NCBI RefSeq assembly: GCF_944324505.1
Contig: NZ_CALUWO010000006.1
Coordinates: 80,840 to 144,839 of the forward strand
Source of the DNA: an uncultured Desulfovibrio sp.
GTDB lineage: Bacteria > Desulfobacterota > Desulfovibrionia > Desulfovibrionales > Desulfovibrionaceae
Direction of reading: 5' to 3'
DNA: 64,000 nt
Part shown: positions 8,911 to 17,269 of the stretch, in pieces
How the letters are laid out: the number at the start of each line of letters is the position of its first letter
Position numbering within the stretch: the stretch's first letter is position 1
Program-made: the position numbers and the translations under genes
Notes under the pieces: generated by a model
The model's database searches: none
What the model was told of the DNA's origin: nothing
Seen by the model: the letters and a program-made list of their open reading frames with translations, nothing else

Positions 8911-9423
8911 TCAGCCGTTCTGCTCCCGGGGCGTTTTCTGGCCCTTCCTGACGGCCGGGATATGCGCGCCCTGAACCGCTCCCTGAACAGGCCGAGCGCT
9001 GGCCAGACGGGCGCAGTGCGGGCAGTTTCCTGCCGTGTCCAGCGATTTCAGAATGCCGCAATTTTCCCCCTGCCCCCCCTCGCAGCTGTGCAGCAGGGTC
9101 TGAAGGTGTTCCTTGAGGTGTTGCAGCGCGGCAATCTGCTCGTCCACCCTGGCAATATGCTCCGCCACCAGACCGTTGATCCAGCTGCAATTGGCCACGG
9201 GCTTGTCCCGAAAGGCCAGCAGGGCGCGTATTTCGTCCAGCTCCATGCCGTGCTGGCGGCAGTGCCGTATGAAGCGCAGGCGTTCCAGGTCCTTTTCGCC
9301 ATACTGCCGGTAATTGCCCGCCGTGCGCTCTGGCGCCGGCAGCAGCCCTTCCCGTTCGTAATAGCGGATGGTTACCGGCTTGCAGCCGGTTATTCTGGCA
9401 AGCTCGCCAATTTTATAGTTCAT
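8911..9423 (-). CDS. MerR-family regulator, CadR/PbrR-like (Cd/Pb responsive)
   Basis: This 170-residue protein starts with the MerR winged-helix signature (IGELARITGCKPVTIRYYE), followed by the long dimerisation helix. Cys residues suited to metal binding occur in VANCSWIN and in the CEGGQGENCGIL segment; the CGIL ending of that region is typical of Cd(II)/Pb(II)-responsive CadR regulators. ATG 9423 follows GGAGGAAAT; an in-frame extension to 9525 lacks a good ribosome site. No cation-efflux gene lies next to it, so its target is outside the window or is only itself. The last 35 residues are basic and less typical. Confidence 0.85.
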   Translation of the reverse strand: MNYKIGELARITGCKPVTIRYYEREGLLPAPERTAGNYRQYGEKDLERLRFIRHCRQHGMELDEIRALLAFRDKPVANCSWINGLVAEHIARVDEQIAALQHLKEHLQTLLHSCEGGQGENCGILKSLDTAGNCPHCARLASARPVQGAVQGAHIPAVRKGQKTPREQNG

Positions 9424-9529
9424 GACATTTCCTCCGCAGAGACGCCCGCATGACCCGTCATGCTGTCCCGGAACCGTTCCGGCCTTGCGGCAGATGCTGC
9501 CGCGACGGTCTGTTTTCTGCATCATGCTC

Positions 9530-9562
9530 TCTTTACCTTGAGGATTTCCACAGGAAGGTCAA
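9530..9562 (-). promoter_or_regulatory. Possible MerR-type promoter/operator for the CadR-like gene
   Basis: Read on the minus strand, TTGACC (9562-9557) is followed after 19 to 21 bases by GGTAAA/TAAAGA (9537-9530). An imperfect dyad (CTTGACCTTCC facing CTTGAGGATTTCC) fills the spacer. MerR-family promoters typically have a long 19-20 base spacer holding the operator. The match to a -10 element is weak. Confidence 0.35.
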
Positions 9563-9629
9563 GCCTGCCTGGCGTGTCCATCCGCCCTGCCATCTTGTCT
9601 CTCGTGCCGGCTTGCCGTATGACATATTC

Positions 9630-11243
9630 ATGACTACGGATTCTCACACTGCCACGGATACTGTCCGGCACAGCGGCGATGAAGGCCGCCTTGCCGCCGA
9701 AGACCAGCTGAGTCTGCTGCTGGAACTTACCCGCCTGCTCGGCGACACCCAGAACATACGCCAGGCCCTGGACAAGGCACTGGAGCTGATGTCGCGCCAG
9801 CTGCATCTCATGCGGGGCAGCATCACCCTGGTTTCGCCCGTCACCGGTGAAATCCGCATCGAGGCCGCGGTGGGCCTGAAGGCCTCGGAACGTTCGCGCG
9901 GGCGCTATGTTCCCGGCGAAGGCATCACCGGGCGCGTCATCCAGAGCGGCGAACCCATGTATATTTCCAATGTGTCCCAGGAGCCGCTTTTTCTGAACCG
10001 CACGCGCTCCCGCGATCTGAACAAGGAAGCCATCTCCTTCATCTGCGTGCCCATCAAGCTCAATACCCAGGTGGTGGGCGCCCTGTCGGTGGATCATCTG
10101 CTGACTGATACGGCCAGCCTGGAAGAAGAAGTGCGCCTGCTGGATATCGTGGCGGCCCTGCTGGCTCATGTGGCCCTGGAAAATCAGCGGCACATGGATG
10201 ATGAGGAAGGCGTAGCCCGGCGTATTCCCGGCATTGTGGGCAATACGGCAATCATGCAGCACATCTATTCGCAGATCGAGCAGGTGGCCCCCTCGTCCAC
10301 CACCGTGGTGCTGTACGGCGAATCCGGCACAGGCAAGGAACTGGCCGCCCGCGCCATCCATGCCGCCAGCGGCCGGGCGGGGAGGCCCTTTGTTTCCCTG
10401 AACTGTGCCGCCCTGCCGGAAAATCTCATTGAAAGCGAGATGTTCGGCCATGAAAAGGGCGCCTTCACCGGTGCCAACTCCACACGCAAGGGGCGCTTTG
10501 AACTGGCCGACGGCGGAACCCTCTTTCTGGATGAAGTGGGAGAGCTGAGCCTGGTCACCCAGGCAAAGCTGCTGCGCGTCTTGCAGGAACGCAGCTTTGA
10601 GCGCCTGGGCGGCACCGAAACCCTGCATGTGGACACGCGCATCGTGGCGGCCACCAATCGCGATCTGGAAAAAATGGTGGCCGCGGGGCAGTTCCGTCGC
10701 GACCTTTTCTACCGCCTCAATGTCTTTCCCATCATCCTGCCTCCCCTGCGGGAGCGCCGCGAGGATATTCTGCCCCTGGCCCAGCATTTCATCCGCAAGT
10801 TTGCCCGCCTGAACGGACACGAGGATGTGCGGCTCTCGCTGGCGGTCATGGACATGCTGCAACGCTATGACTGGCCCGGCAATATCCGCGAGCTAGAAAA
10901 CACCATGGAGCGTGCCGTCCTGCTGCTGGGGCATTCCGACCTGATCCTGCCGCAGCATCTGCCCGCGGCCCTGCACAGCGAGCACTGTGCCGTGCATGCC
11001 GGCAGCCGCCTGGATGCACCGGCATGCCCTGTGCTTTCCGTTTCCCTGCAGGATCGCCTCAACGAGCTGGAACGGGCCTGCATTGTGGAAGCCATGCGGG
11101 CCACCGGCGGGCAGATGGGCAAGGCCGCTGCCCGGCTGGGACTGACCGAGCGCATCATGGGCCTGCGCCTCAAGAAGTATGGCCTGAGCTACAAGGATTT
11201 TCGGATGCCACATGGCGAATCCGACACTTCCACGGAATCGTAG
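9630..11243 (+). CDS. NifA-like sigma-54-dependent transcriptional activator
   Basis: This protein of about 537 residues has an N-terminal GAF domain (roughly 25-190), a central AAA+ sigma-54 interaction domain with Walker A GESGTGKE at 230-237 and GAFTGA at 277-282, and a C-terminal Fis-type helix-turn-helix (roughly 490-530, MGKAAARLGLTERIMG). The order and the HTH are those of NifA-type regulators. The start at 9630 is a choice: its ribosome site is weak and the frame stays open to 9450, but the family-like sequence begins near here. The next gene, for glutamine synthetase, has a -24/-12 promoter, so this protein probably controls it. No nif structural genes are in the window, so the role may be general nitrogen control. 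Confidence 0.88.
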   Translation: MTTDSHTATDTVRHSGDEGRLAAEDQLSLLLELTRLLGDTQNIRQALDKALELMSRQLHLMRGSITLVSPVTGEIRIEAAVGLKASERSRGRYVPGEGITGRVIQSGEPMYISNVSQEPLFLNRTRSRDLNKEAISFICVPIKLNTQVVGALSVDHLLTDTASLEEEVRLLDIVAALLAHVALENQRHMDDEEGVARRIPGIVGNTAIMQHIYSQIEQVAPSSTTVVLYGESGTGKELAARAIHAASGRAGRPFVSLNCAALPENLIESEMFGHEKGAFTGANSTRKGRFELADGGTLFLDEVGELSLVTQAKLLRVLQERSFERLGGTETLHVDTRIVAATNRDLEKMVAAGQFRRDLFYRLNVFPIILPPLRERREDILPLAQHFIRKFARLNGHEDVRLSLAVMDMLQRYDWPGNIRELENTMERAVLLLGHSDLILPQHLPAALHSEHCAVHAGSRLDAPACPVLSVSLQDRLNELERACIVEAMRATGGQMGKAAARLGLTERIMGLRLKKYGLSYKDFRMPHGESDTSTES

Positions 11244-11572
11244 ATTTTTTATATCAAAAATATTTCAGTATGTTATTGCTGTATTCAAGCAAATTCCCCA
11301 TGTCGCGGCCTGTTCTCTCGGCCAAAAAATGACATTTTTGTACTTTTGCTGCATGCGGCTGTTTTTCCCTGTGCATACCCGCAAAATGTGCCCAAACGTC
11401 CGGGACAGGGTGCTGTTTCCGGCATGAAGCAGGATTTTTTCCCATCAGAATGCCGTGCCAACAGATGCGGGCAGGGAGCTGCCGGCGTTTACCCCCTCGT
11501 GTGCGGCCATGGCAGGCTTTTCCTGGTTGTTCGGGCAAACAAGGAAAGCCTTTTTTCTACAAAATGGTGTAA

Positions 11573-11587
11573 AATTGTCAGACAATT
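11573..11587. promoter_or_regulatory. 15-bp palindrome, possible activator site upstream of glnN
   Basis: AATTGTC-A-GACAATT is a perfect dyad centred about 80 bases upstream of the -24/-12 promoter. Just outside it TGT (11568-11570) and ACA (11582-11584) are spaced by 11 bases, close to but not the same as the NifA site TGT-N10-ACA. The distance suits an upstream activating sequence. Confidence 0.45.
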
Positions 11588-11646
11588 CCCTATATCATAC
11601 ATAGGTTTTATATATATCTAACTAAAATTACAAAATTTTTTAATTT

Positions 11647-11662
11647 TGGCACGTGTGATGCA
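11647..11662 (+). promoter_or_regulatory. Sigma-54 (-24/-12) promoter of glnN
   Basis: TGGCAC-N5-ATGCA places the invariant GG (11648-11649) exactly ten bases from the GC (11660-11661), as sigma-54 promoters require. Transcription should start near 11673, about 45 bases before the glnN start at 11718. Confidence 0.7.
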
Positions 11663-11717
11663 GATAAAGAGACAACAACGCGTTCTTCACGCAGACTGTT
11701 TCCATCTGGAGGATCAC

Positions 11718-13883
11718 ATGAGCGAATCTCGCAGCACAGCCGTCCTTTCCGCCCTGGCCGCCACCATTCCCGCGGAACAGGGCAATCTGCCTGAATTCGG
11801 CAGTAATGTTTTCGGCTTGGAAGCCATGCGCAAACGTCTTCCCCGCGATGTCTTCCAAAAGCTGGCCGACATCATCCGCAGCGGCGGGCGTCTTGATCCC
11901 GCCATTGCCGATGTGGTGGCCAATGCCATGAAGGATTGGGCCATCGAACAGGGGGCCACCCACTATACCCACTGGTTCCAGCCCATGACCGGTCAGACGG
12001 CGGAAAAGCATGATGCCTTTCTGTCGCCCCTGTCCGATGGTCATGTGCTGAGCGAATTTTCTGGCAAGATGCTCATCAGCGGCGAGCCCGATGCCTCTTC
12101 CTTCCCCTCTGGCGGGCTGCGTTCCACCTTTGAGGCCCGCGGCTATACCGCCTGGGACCCCTCGGTGCCGGTGTTCATCATCCGCGGCCCCTATTCGGCC
12201 ACCCTGCACATCCCCACCTTTTTCTATTCCTACTCCGGTGAAGCGCTGGACCGCAAAATTCCGCTGATGCGCTCCCTGGAAGCCCTGTCGCGTCAGGCCG
12301 TGCGCATGCTGCGCCTCTTCGGCAATACCAATGTGACTGCCGTGCGGGCCATGGTGGGGCCGGAACAGGAATACTTCCTCGTTGACAGCCGCCTGGCTGC
12401 CCTGCGCCCGGACATCATGCTCACGGGCCGTACGCTGCTGGGTTCTCCCTCCCCCAAGGGGCAGGAAATGGAGGACCACTATTTCGGCGCCATTCCGGCC
12501 AGGGTCATGAGCTTCATGCAGGATGTGGAACGCGAACTGCTGGCCCTGGGCATTCCCGTCAAGACCCGTCACAATGAAGTGGCCCCCGGTCAGTTTGAAC
12601 TGGCTCCCATTTACGAAGAAGCCAACCTGGCCTGCGACCACAACATGCTGACCATGAATATGCTGCGGCATCTGGCCGCGCGCCATGGCTTTGTGTGCCT
12701 GCTGCATGAAAAGCCCTTTGCCGGCGTCAACGGCAGCGGCAAGCATAACAACTGGTCCCTGTGTTCCTCCGACGGGCAGAATCTGCTCAACCCCGGCTCC
12801 ACCCCGCAGGACAACGCCCAGTTCCTCGTCTTCCTGGTGGCGACCATCCGCGCCGTCCATCAGCATGCCACGGCGCTGCGCCTGGGAACCATCGGCGCCG
12901 GCAATGACCATCGTCTGGGCGCCAACGAAGCGCCGCCGGCCATTCTGTCCGTCTACCTGGGCGATGAGCTGACGGCCGTACTGGAAAGCATGGCCAACGG
13001 CACCCCCCTGAAGACGCATGGCGGCGGCTTCATGGAAATCGGCGTGTCCAGCCTGCCGCCCCTGCCCCGCGACAGCACCGACCGTAACCGCACCAGCCCC
13101 TTTGCCTTCACGGGCAACAAGTTTGAATTCCGGGCCACGGGGTCCTCGCAGTCGGTGGCTCCTGTCAACATCGCCCTCAACGCGGCCGTTGCCTGCGTGC
13201 TGGACGATATGGCCACGGAAATGGAAAACCGCATGGCGCAGGGCGAAACCCTCAATGCTGTCCTGCAGGATATGCTGCCCCGCCTCATCCGTGAAGACAT
13301 GCCCGTTGTTTTCAATGGCAACGGCTACTCCGCCGACTGGCCGGAAGAAGCTGCCCGCCGCGGTCTGCCCAACCATACCGACACGGTGGCCGCGCTGGAA
13401 CACTACAGCGATCCTGCGGTGATGGATGTCTTCCGTCGGCACGGCATCCTCAATGAACGGGAAATGCTTGCCCGCCAGGAAATCCTGCTGGAACACTACG
13501 TTCATGCCATCACCATCGAGGCCCGTACCCTGCGTGACATGGTGAACCGCCAGGTTCTGCCGGTGGCGCGTCAGGCCCAGAAGGATGCCGCCGTGCTGGT
13601 GCGTGAAACCCAGGCCCTGGTGCAGGATTGCGAATCGGAAATGGCCCTCTTCCGCACCCTGCGCAAGCACGTTACGGGTCTTGCCGAAGGGGTCTCCACC
13701 CTGGAAGCCGCGCTGGAAATGGCCATGGGTGGTCAGACGGCCCACGAACAGGCCGTGCGCGCCCGGGACAGCATCATCCCGGCCATGCTGCTCTGCCGTG
13801 AGCATGCCGATGCGCTGGAACAGCTGGTCAACGATGTCGACTGGCCCCTTCCGCGCTATGCGGAACTGCTCTGGGTTCATTAG
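11718..13883 (+). CDS. glnN: Glutamine synthetase type III
   Basis: This 721-residue protein matches the length and sequence of type III glutamine synthetase (GSIII), which is much larger than GlnA type I. It makes glutamine from glutamate, ammonia and ATP. Recognisable blocks are FGSNVFG near residue 28, THYTHWFQP near 83, EQEYFLVD near 217, KTRHNEVAPGQFELAP near 280, the SGKHNNWS segment near 350 and NRTSPFAFTGNKFEFR near 460. The ATG at 11718 follows GGAGG; an in-frame TTG at 11646 lies inside the promoter and is rejected. It is expected to respond to nitrogen status through the sigma-54 promoter and the activator encoded upstream. Confidence 0.95.
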   Translation: MSESRSTAVLSALAATIPAEQGNLPEFGSNVFGLEAMRKRLPRDVFQKLADIIRSGGRLDPAIADVVANAMKDWAIEQGATHYTHWFQPMTGQTAEKHDAFLSPLSDGHVLSEFSGKMLISGEPDASSFPSGGLRSTFEARGYTAWDPSVPVFIIRGPYSATLHIPTFFYSYSGEALDRKIPLMRSLEALSRQAVRMLRLFGNTNVTAVRAMVGPEQEYFLVDSRLAALRPDIMLTGRTLLGSPSPKGQEMEDHYFGAIPARVMSFMQDVERELLALGIPVKTRHNEVAPGQFELAPIYEEANLACDHNMLTMNMLRHLAARHGFVCLLHEKPFAGVNGSGKHNNWSLCSSDGQNLLNPGSTPQDNAQFLVFLVATIRAVHQHATALRLGTIGAGNDHRLGANEAPPAILSVYLGDELTAVLESMANGTPLKTHGGGFMEIGVSSLPPLPRDSTDRNRTSPFAFTGNKFEFRATGSSQSVAPVNIALNAAVACVLDDMATEMENRMAQGETLNAVLQDMLPRLIREDMPVVFNGNGYSADWPEEAARRGLPNHTDTVAALEHYSDPAVMDVFRRHGILNEREMLARQEILLEHYVHAITIEARTLRDMVNRQVLPVARQAQKDAAVLVRETQALVQDCESEMALFRTLRKHVTGLAEGVSTLEAALEMAMGGQTAHEQAVRARDSIIPAMLLCREHADALEQLVNDVDWPLPRYAELLWVH

Positions 13884-13889
13884 GAAAAC

Positions 13890-13923
13890 CGGCTGCCCGG
13901 CCATGGAAGCGGCCGGGCAGCCG
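13890..13923 (+). terminator. Strong hairpin between glnN and dapF
   Basis: A perfect 13-bp stem (13890-13902 with 13911-13923, GC-rich) and an 8-base loop follow the glnN stop by six bases. No T-run follows; the dapF ribosome site AAAGGA comes directly after. It may lower read-through or protect the glnN mRNA end rather than act as a full terminator. Confidence 0.5.
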
Positions 13924-13941
13924 TAAAGGAAATCTTCATCC

Positions 13942-14817
13942 ATGTCTTCAGCCATCGCCTTTACCAAAATGCACGGCCTGGGCAACGATTACGTGTATAT
14001 CAACGGATTTGACGAACAAATTCCCGATCCCGGGGCGCTGGCCGTGCGCCTCAGTGAACGGCATCGCGGCATCGGTTCCGATGGGCTGGTGCTGGTACTG
14101 CCCTCGTCCAAAGCGGATGTGCGTATGCGTATGTTCAATCCTGATGGAAGCGAAGCGGAAATGTGCGGCAATGCCATTCGCTGCGTGGGCAAGTACGCTG
14201 CCGAGCATGGGCTGGTAAAGGGTGACAGCATCCTCGTTGAAACTGCTGCCGGCCTGCGCACGGTCAGCCTGCTGCGCAAGGACGGACACATCGAGGGGGC
14301 CACGGTGGACATGGGTGCCCCCGTGCTCACTCCGGCGGATATTCCGGTCCTGCTTCCCCAGGGCATGGAAAATGCTCAACGCTTCCTGCGTGTTCCCCTG
14401 GACATTGCGGGACAGACGTTCGAGGTAACCGCCGTTTCCATGGGCAACCCGCATGCCGTGGTCATTCTGCCCACGCTCGACGGGCTGGAACTCTCCCTTC
14501 TGGGTCCGGCGCTGGAATGTCACCCTCTCTTCCCGCGCCGGACCAACGCCGAATTCGTGGAGGTTCTTTCACCCACCCATGTACGCATGCGCGTGTGGGA
14601 ACGTGGCACAGGGGAAACACAGGCCTGCGGCACCGGCGCCTGTGCCGTTGCCGCAGCCTGTGTACTCAACGGCCGCACCGGACGTGAAGTGGATGTGGAC
14701 CTGCCGGGAGGTACCCTGCACATCCGCTGGGATGAAGAAACAGACCATATTTTCATGACCGGGCCGGCTCAACGTGTCTTTGACGGTGTGTACTACTGCC
14801 AGGAGTCTCTTGCATGA
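13942..14817 (+). CDS. dapF: Diaminopimelate epimerase
   Basis: This 291-residue protein converts LL- to meso-diaminopimelate, for lysine and peptidoglycan. The N-terminus [12 protein letters not shown]75 in EMCGNAIRC and C229 in the ACGTGACA motif give the paired catalytic cysteines of this cofactor-free epimerase. The ATG at 13942 follows AAAGGA. Its stop overlaps the dapL start (ATGA), so the two consecutive pathway enzymes are co-translated. Confidence 0.96.
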   Translation: MSSAIAFTKMHGLGNDYVYINGFDEQIPDPGALAVRLSERHRGIGSDGLVLVLPSSKADVRMRMFNPDGSEAEMCGNAIRCVGKYAAEHGLVKGDSILVETAAGLRTVSLLRKDGHIEGATVDMGAPVLTPADIPVLLPQGMENAQRFLRVPLDIAGQTFEVTAVSMGNPHAVVILPTLDGLELSLLGPALECHPLFPRRTNAEFVEVLSPTHVRMRVWERGTGETQACGTGACAVAAACVLNGRTGREVDVDLPGGTLHIRWDEETDHIFMTGPAQRVFDGVYYCQESLA

Positions 14818-16037
14818 TCTGCATTAATCCCAATCTTCCCCTGCTGCCGGGAAGTTATCTGTTCACGGACATTGCCCACCGTGTGGCAGCCTATCGTGCC
14901 GCGCATCCTGATGTGCGCGTCATCAGTCTGGGCATCGGCGATGTAACCCGCCCCCTGGCTCCTTCCGTCATCGCCGCCCTGCACAAGGCCACCGATGAAA
15001 TGGCCCAGCAGTCCACCTTCCATGGCTACGGCCCTGAACGCGGCTACCCCTTCCTGCGCAAGGCCATTGTGGAAACGGAATTTGCGCCGCGCGGCGTGCA
15101 CCTGGACATGGACGAAATTTTCATCAGTGATGGCTCCAAGTGCGATCTGGCCAATTTCCAGGAGCTGTTTGCCGCGGACAGCCGTATCGCCGTAAGCGAT
15201 CCCGTCTATCCCGTGGGGGTGGACAGCAATGCCATGGCCGGACGTGCCGGAACCTTTGACGGCCAGCGCTGGAGCAAGCTCCTCTACCTGCCCTGCACCC
15301 GTGACAACGGCTTTATTCCCGAACCTCCCCGGGAACAGGCCGATGTCATCTACCTGTGCTCGCCCAACAATCCCACGGGCACGGCCATGAGCCGCGAGGC
15401 CCTGACCCGCTGGGTCGAGTATGCGCATACGCATGGCAGCCTGCTGCTCTTTGATGCGGCCTATGAGGCCTTCATCACCGATCCCGAGGTGCCCCACTCC
15501 ATCTATGAGGTGGACGGCGCCCGCGAAGTGGCCGTGGAAATGCGCAGCTTTTCCAAGAGTGCCGGCTTTACGGGGCTGCGCTGCGCCTATGTGGTGGTCC
15601 CTCGTGAACTCTGCATCGGCGATGGCAAGGAAGGCAAGGTTGCGCTCAATGCCTTCTGGAACCGGCGCCAGACCACCAAATACAACGGCTGCCCCTATAT
15701 CGTGCAGCGGGCTGCCGAAGCTGCCTGCACCCCCCAGGGCCGGGAAGAAGGCATGCAGGCCATCCGGGTCTATCAGCGCAATGCCCGCCTGCTGTCCCAG
15801 GCCATGCGCGACAGGGGCCTGGATGTGTACGGTGGCCAGAACGCCCCCTATCTGTGGGTATCGGTGCCTGCGGGCAGCACGTCGTGGCAGTTTTTTGATA
15901 TGCTTCTGGAAAAGGCGGGGCTGGTCTGCACGCCCGGCGTCGGCTTCGGCGCCTGTGGCGAAGGTTTTATCCGCCTTACATCTTTTGGTACACCTGAAGA
16001 TACGGATGAAGCCATCCGCCGGCTGAGCACACTCTGA
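14814..16037 (+). CDS. dapL: LL-diaminopimelate aminotransferase
   Basis: This 407-residue class I/II aminotransferase makes LL-diaminopimelate from tetrahydrodipicolinate in one step, using glutamate as amino donor. Seen are [12 protein letters not shown] near the N-terminus, [10 protein letters not shown] and [11 protein letters not shown] in the PLP domain, and K248 in [13 protein letters not shown] as the PLP lysine. The length and the [13 protein letters not shown] opening match DapL. Its presence means the succinylase and acetylase routes are not needed. It overlaps dapF by 4 bases; the glutamate synthase genes that follow would supply its amino donor. Confidence 0.95.
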   Translation: MICINPNLPLLPGSYLFTDIAHRVAAYRAAHPDVRVISLGIGDVTRPLAPSVIAALHKATDEMAQQSTFHGYGPERGYPFLRKAIVETEFAPRGVHLDMDEIFISDGSKCDLANFQELFAADSRIAVSDPVYPVGVDSNAMAGRAGTFDGQRWSKLLYLPCTRDNGFIPEPPREQADVIYLCSPNNPTGTAMSREALTRWVEYAHTHGSLLLFDAAYEAFITDPEVPHSIYEVDGAREVAVEMRSFSKSAGFTGLRCAYVVVPRELCIGDGKEGKVALNAFWNRRQTTKYNGCPYIVQRAAEAACTPQGREEGMQAIRVYQRNARLLSQAMRDRGLDVYGGQNAPYLWVSVPAGSTSWQFFDMLLEKAGLVCTPGVGFGACGEGFIRLTSFGTPEDTDEAIRRLSTL

Positions 16038-16162
16038 TCTCCCAGAGCGGAGATTTTACAGGACAGGCGTGTCTCGCGGACATGCCGCAGATTCAGGGCA
16101 CCGGCTCTCTTGCCGTCGGTGCCCATTCCGGCGCAAAGCGCAAAACTCCAACGGAGAATACC

Positions 16163-17269
16163 ATGTGCAGAATAGGATCCATCAAAAGTACAACGCCCGT
16201 GCCACCGTCCACGGCCTTGCATCTCATGCTGCCACAGCAGGAAGGGCACGATAATTCGGGCTTTGCCATGGTCATGCAGGACCTGGAAGGCGTGTTTGCC
16301 CATTACAAGGACAAGCCGCTGCTTTCCATGGCCTGTACGCCGCGCGGCGTGCAGCTGGTCAACGAATACATGGAACACAAGGGCTTTGTGCAGGCTGCCC
16401 AGTGGGTGCCGGAAGTGGACCGCCGCCCCGGCCTGAGCATCAGCGCCATGCCCCGTTACGTCTTCCGCAACTACGACTATCCCGAAGTCTATCGCTACCG
16501 TTCCCAGGAAGAACGGGAAGAACTGCTGGTGGATACGCGGCTGGCCCTGCGCGCCCTGCTGGAAGAGGACAACAACGGCTTTGTGTACTCCTTCTGGCCT
16601 GATGTGCTGACGCTCAAGGAAATCGGTGATCCGGCCGACATTGCCACCTATTTTGGCCTCTGGAATGACGATGGCCGCCTTATGGCGCGCAATATTGTGG
16701 CCCAGTGCCGCCAGAACACCAACTACGAAATCGTGCGCTATGCCGCCCATCCCTTCTTCCTGCAGGGCTACACGCTCTGTGCCAACGGCGAAAATACCTT
16801 CTTCACCAAGAACAAGGAATTTCAGCGCTCCCTGCACCGCGGCTACATCGGCTTTGAATCCGACTCGCAGAACTTCCTCTACACGCTGCATTATGTGCTG
16901 CATGAGCTGAAGTGGCCTCTGCCCTACTACAAGCACGTCATTACGCCCCTGCCCTTTGCCGAAGCCGAGCAGCGCCCTGACCATGAGGTGCTGGCCCTGC
17001 TGCGCCAGACCCTGTGCCATCTGGAAATCAATGGCCCCAACGCCATCATTGCTCTGCTGCCTGACGGCCGCATGATCACCTGCTGCGATGCCAAGAAGCT
17101 GCGGCCCGTGGTGGTGGGCCGGCAGGATGACATGCTGGCCATTGCTTCCGAAGTGTGCGGCCTCAATGCCGTGCTGCCGAACCGGGACAGCACGCGGGAC
17201 ATCTACCCCGGCGAACGGGAAATGGTCATCATCGACAATGATCTGGAGGTGCAGCAATGGAAGCAGTAA
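16163..17269 (+). CDS. Glutamate synthase, glutamine amidotransferase subunit
   Basis: This 368-residue class II glutamine amidotransferase begins MCRIGS; removal of Met exposes Cys2 as the N-terminal nucleophile. The HDNSGFAMVMQDL stretch near residue 30 is also typical. It releases ammonia from glutamine for the FMN subunit encoded next. In bacterial GltB this domain is the N-terminal part of one long chain; here it is a separate gene, as in the archaeal-type enzyme. ATG 16163 follows GGAG at 16152-16155. It overlaps the next gene by 13 bases. Confidence 0.88.
   Translation: MCRIGSIKSTTPVPPSTALHLMLPQQEGHDNSGFAMVMQDLEGVFAHYKDKPLLSMACTPRGVQLVNEYMEHKGFVQAAQWVPEVDRRPGLSISAMPRYVFRNYDYPEVYRYRSQEEREELLVDTRLALRALLEEDNNGFVYSFWPDVLTLKEIGDPADIATYFGLWNDDGRLMARNIVAQCRQNTNYEIVRYAAHPFFLQGYTLCANGENTFFTKNKEFQRSLHRGYIGFESDSQNFLYTLHYVLHELKWPLPYYKHVITPLPFAEAEQRPDHEVLALLRQTLCHLEINGPNAIIALLPDGRMITCCDAKKLRPVVVGRQDDMLAIASEVCGLNAVLPNRDSTRDIYPGEREMVIIDNDLEVQQWKQ

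Larger units (their letters stand above)
11244..11717. other. Long A+T-rich regulatory intergenic region before glnN
   Basis: These 474 bases hold no convincing gene. The last 100 bases are markedly A+T-rich, with runs of A/T around 11590-11645, and carry the palindrome and the sigma-54 promoter listed separately. The layout fits an enhancer region for a sigma-54 activator. Confidence 0.6.

Noticed and set aside
9630..11243. Calling the activator nifA outright
   Set aside because: Domain order and HTH are NifA-like, but no nitrogenase genes are in view and similar regulators serve other functions.
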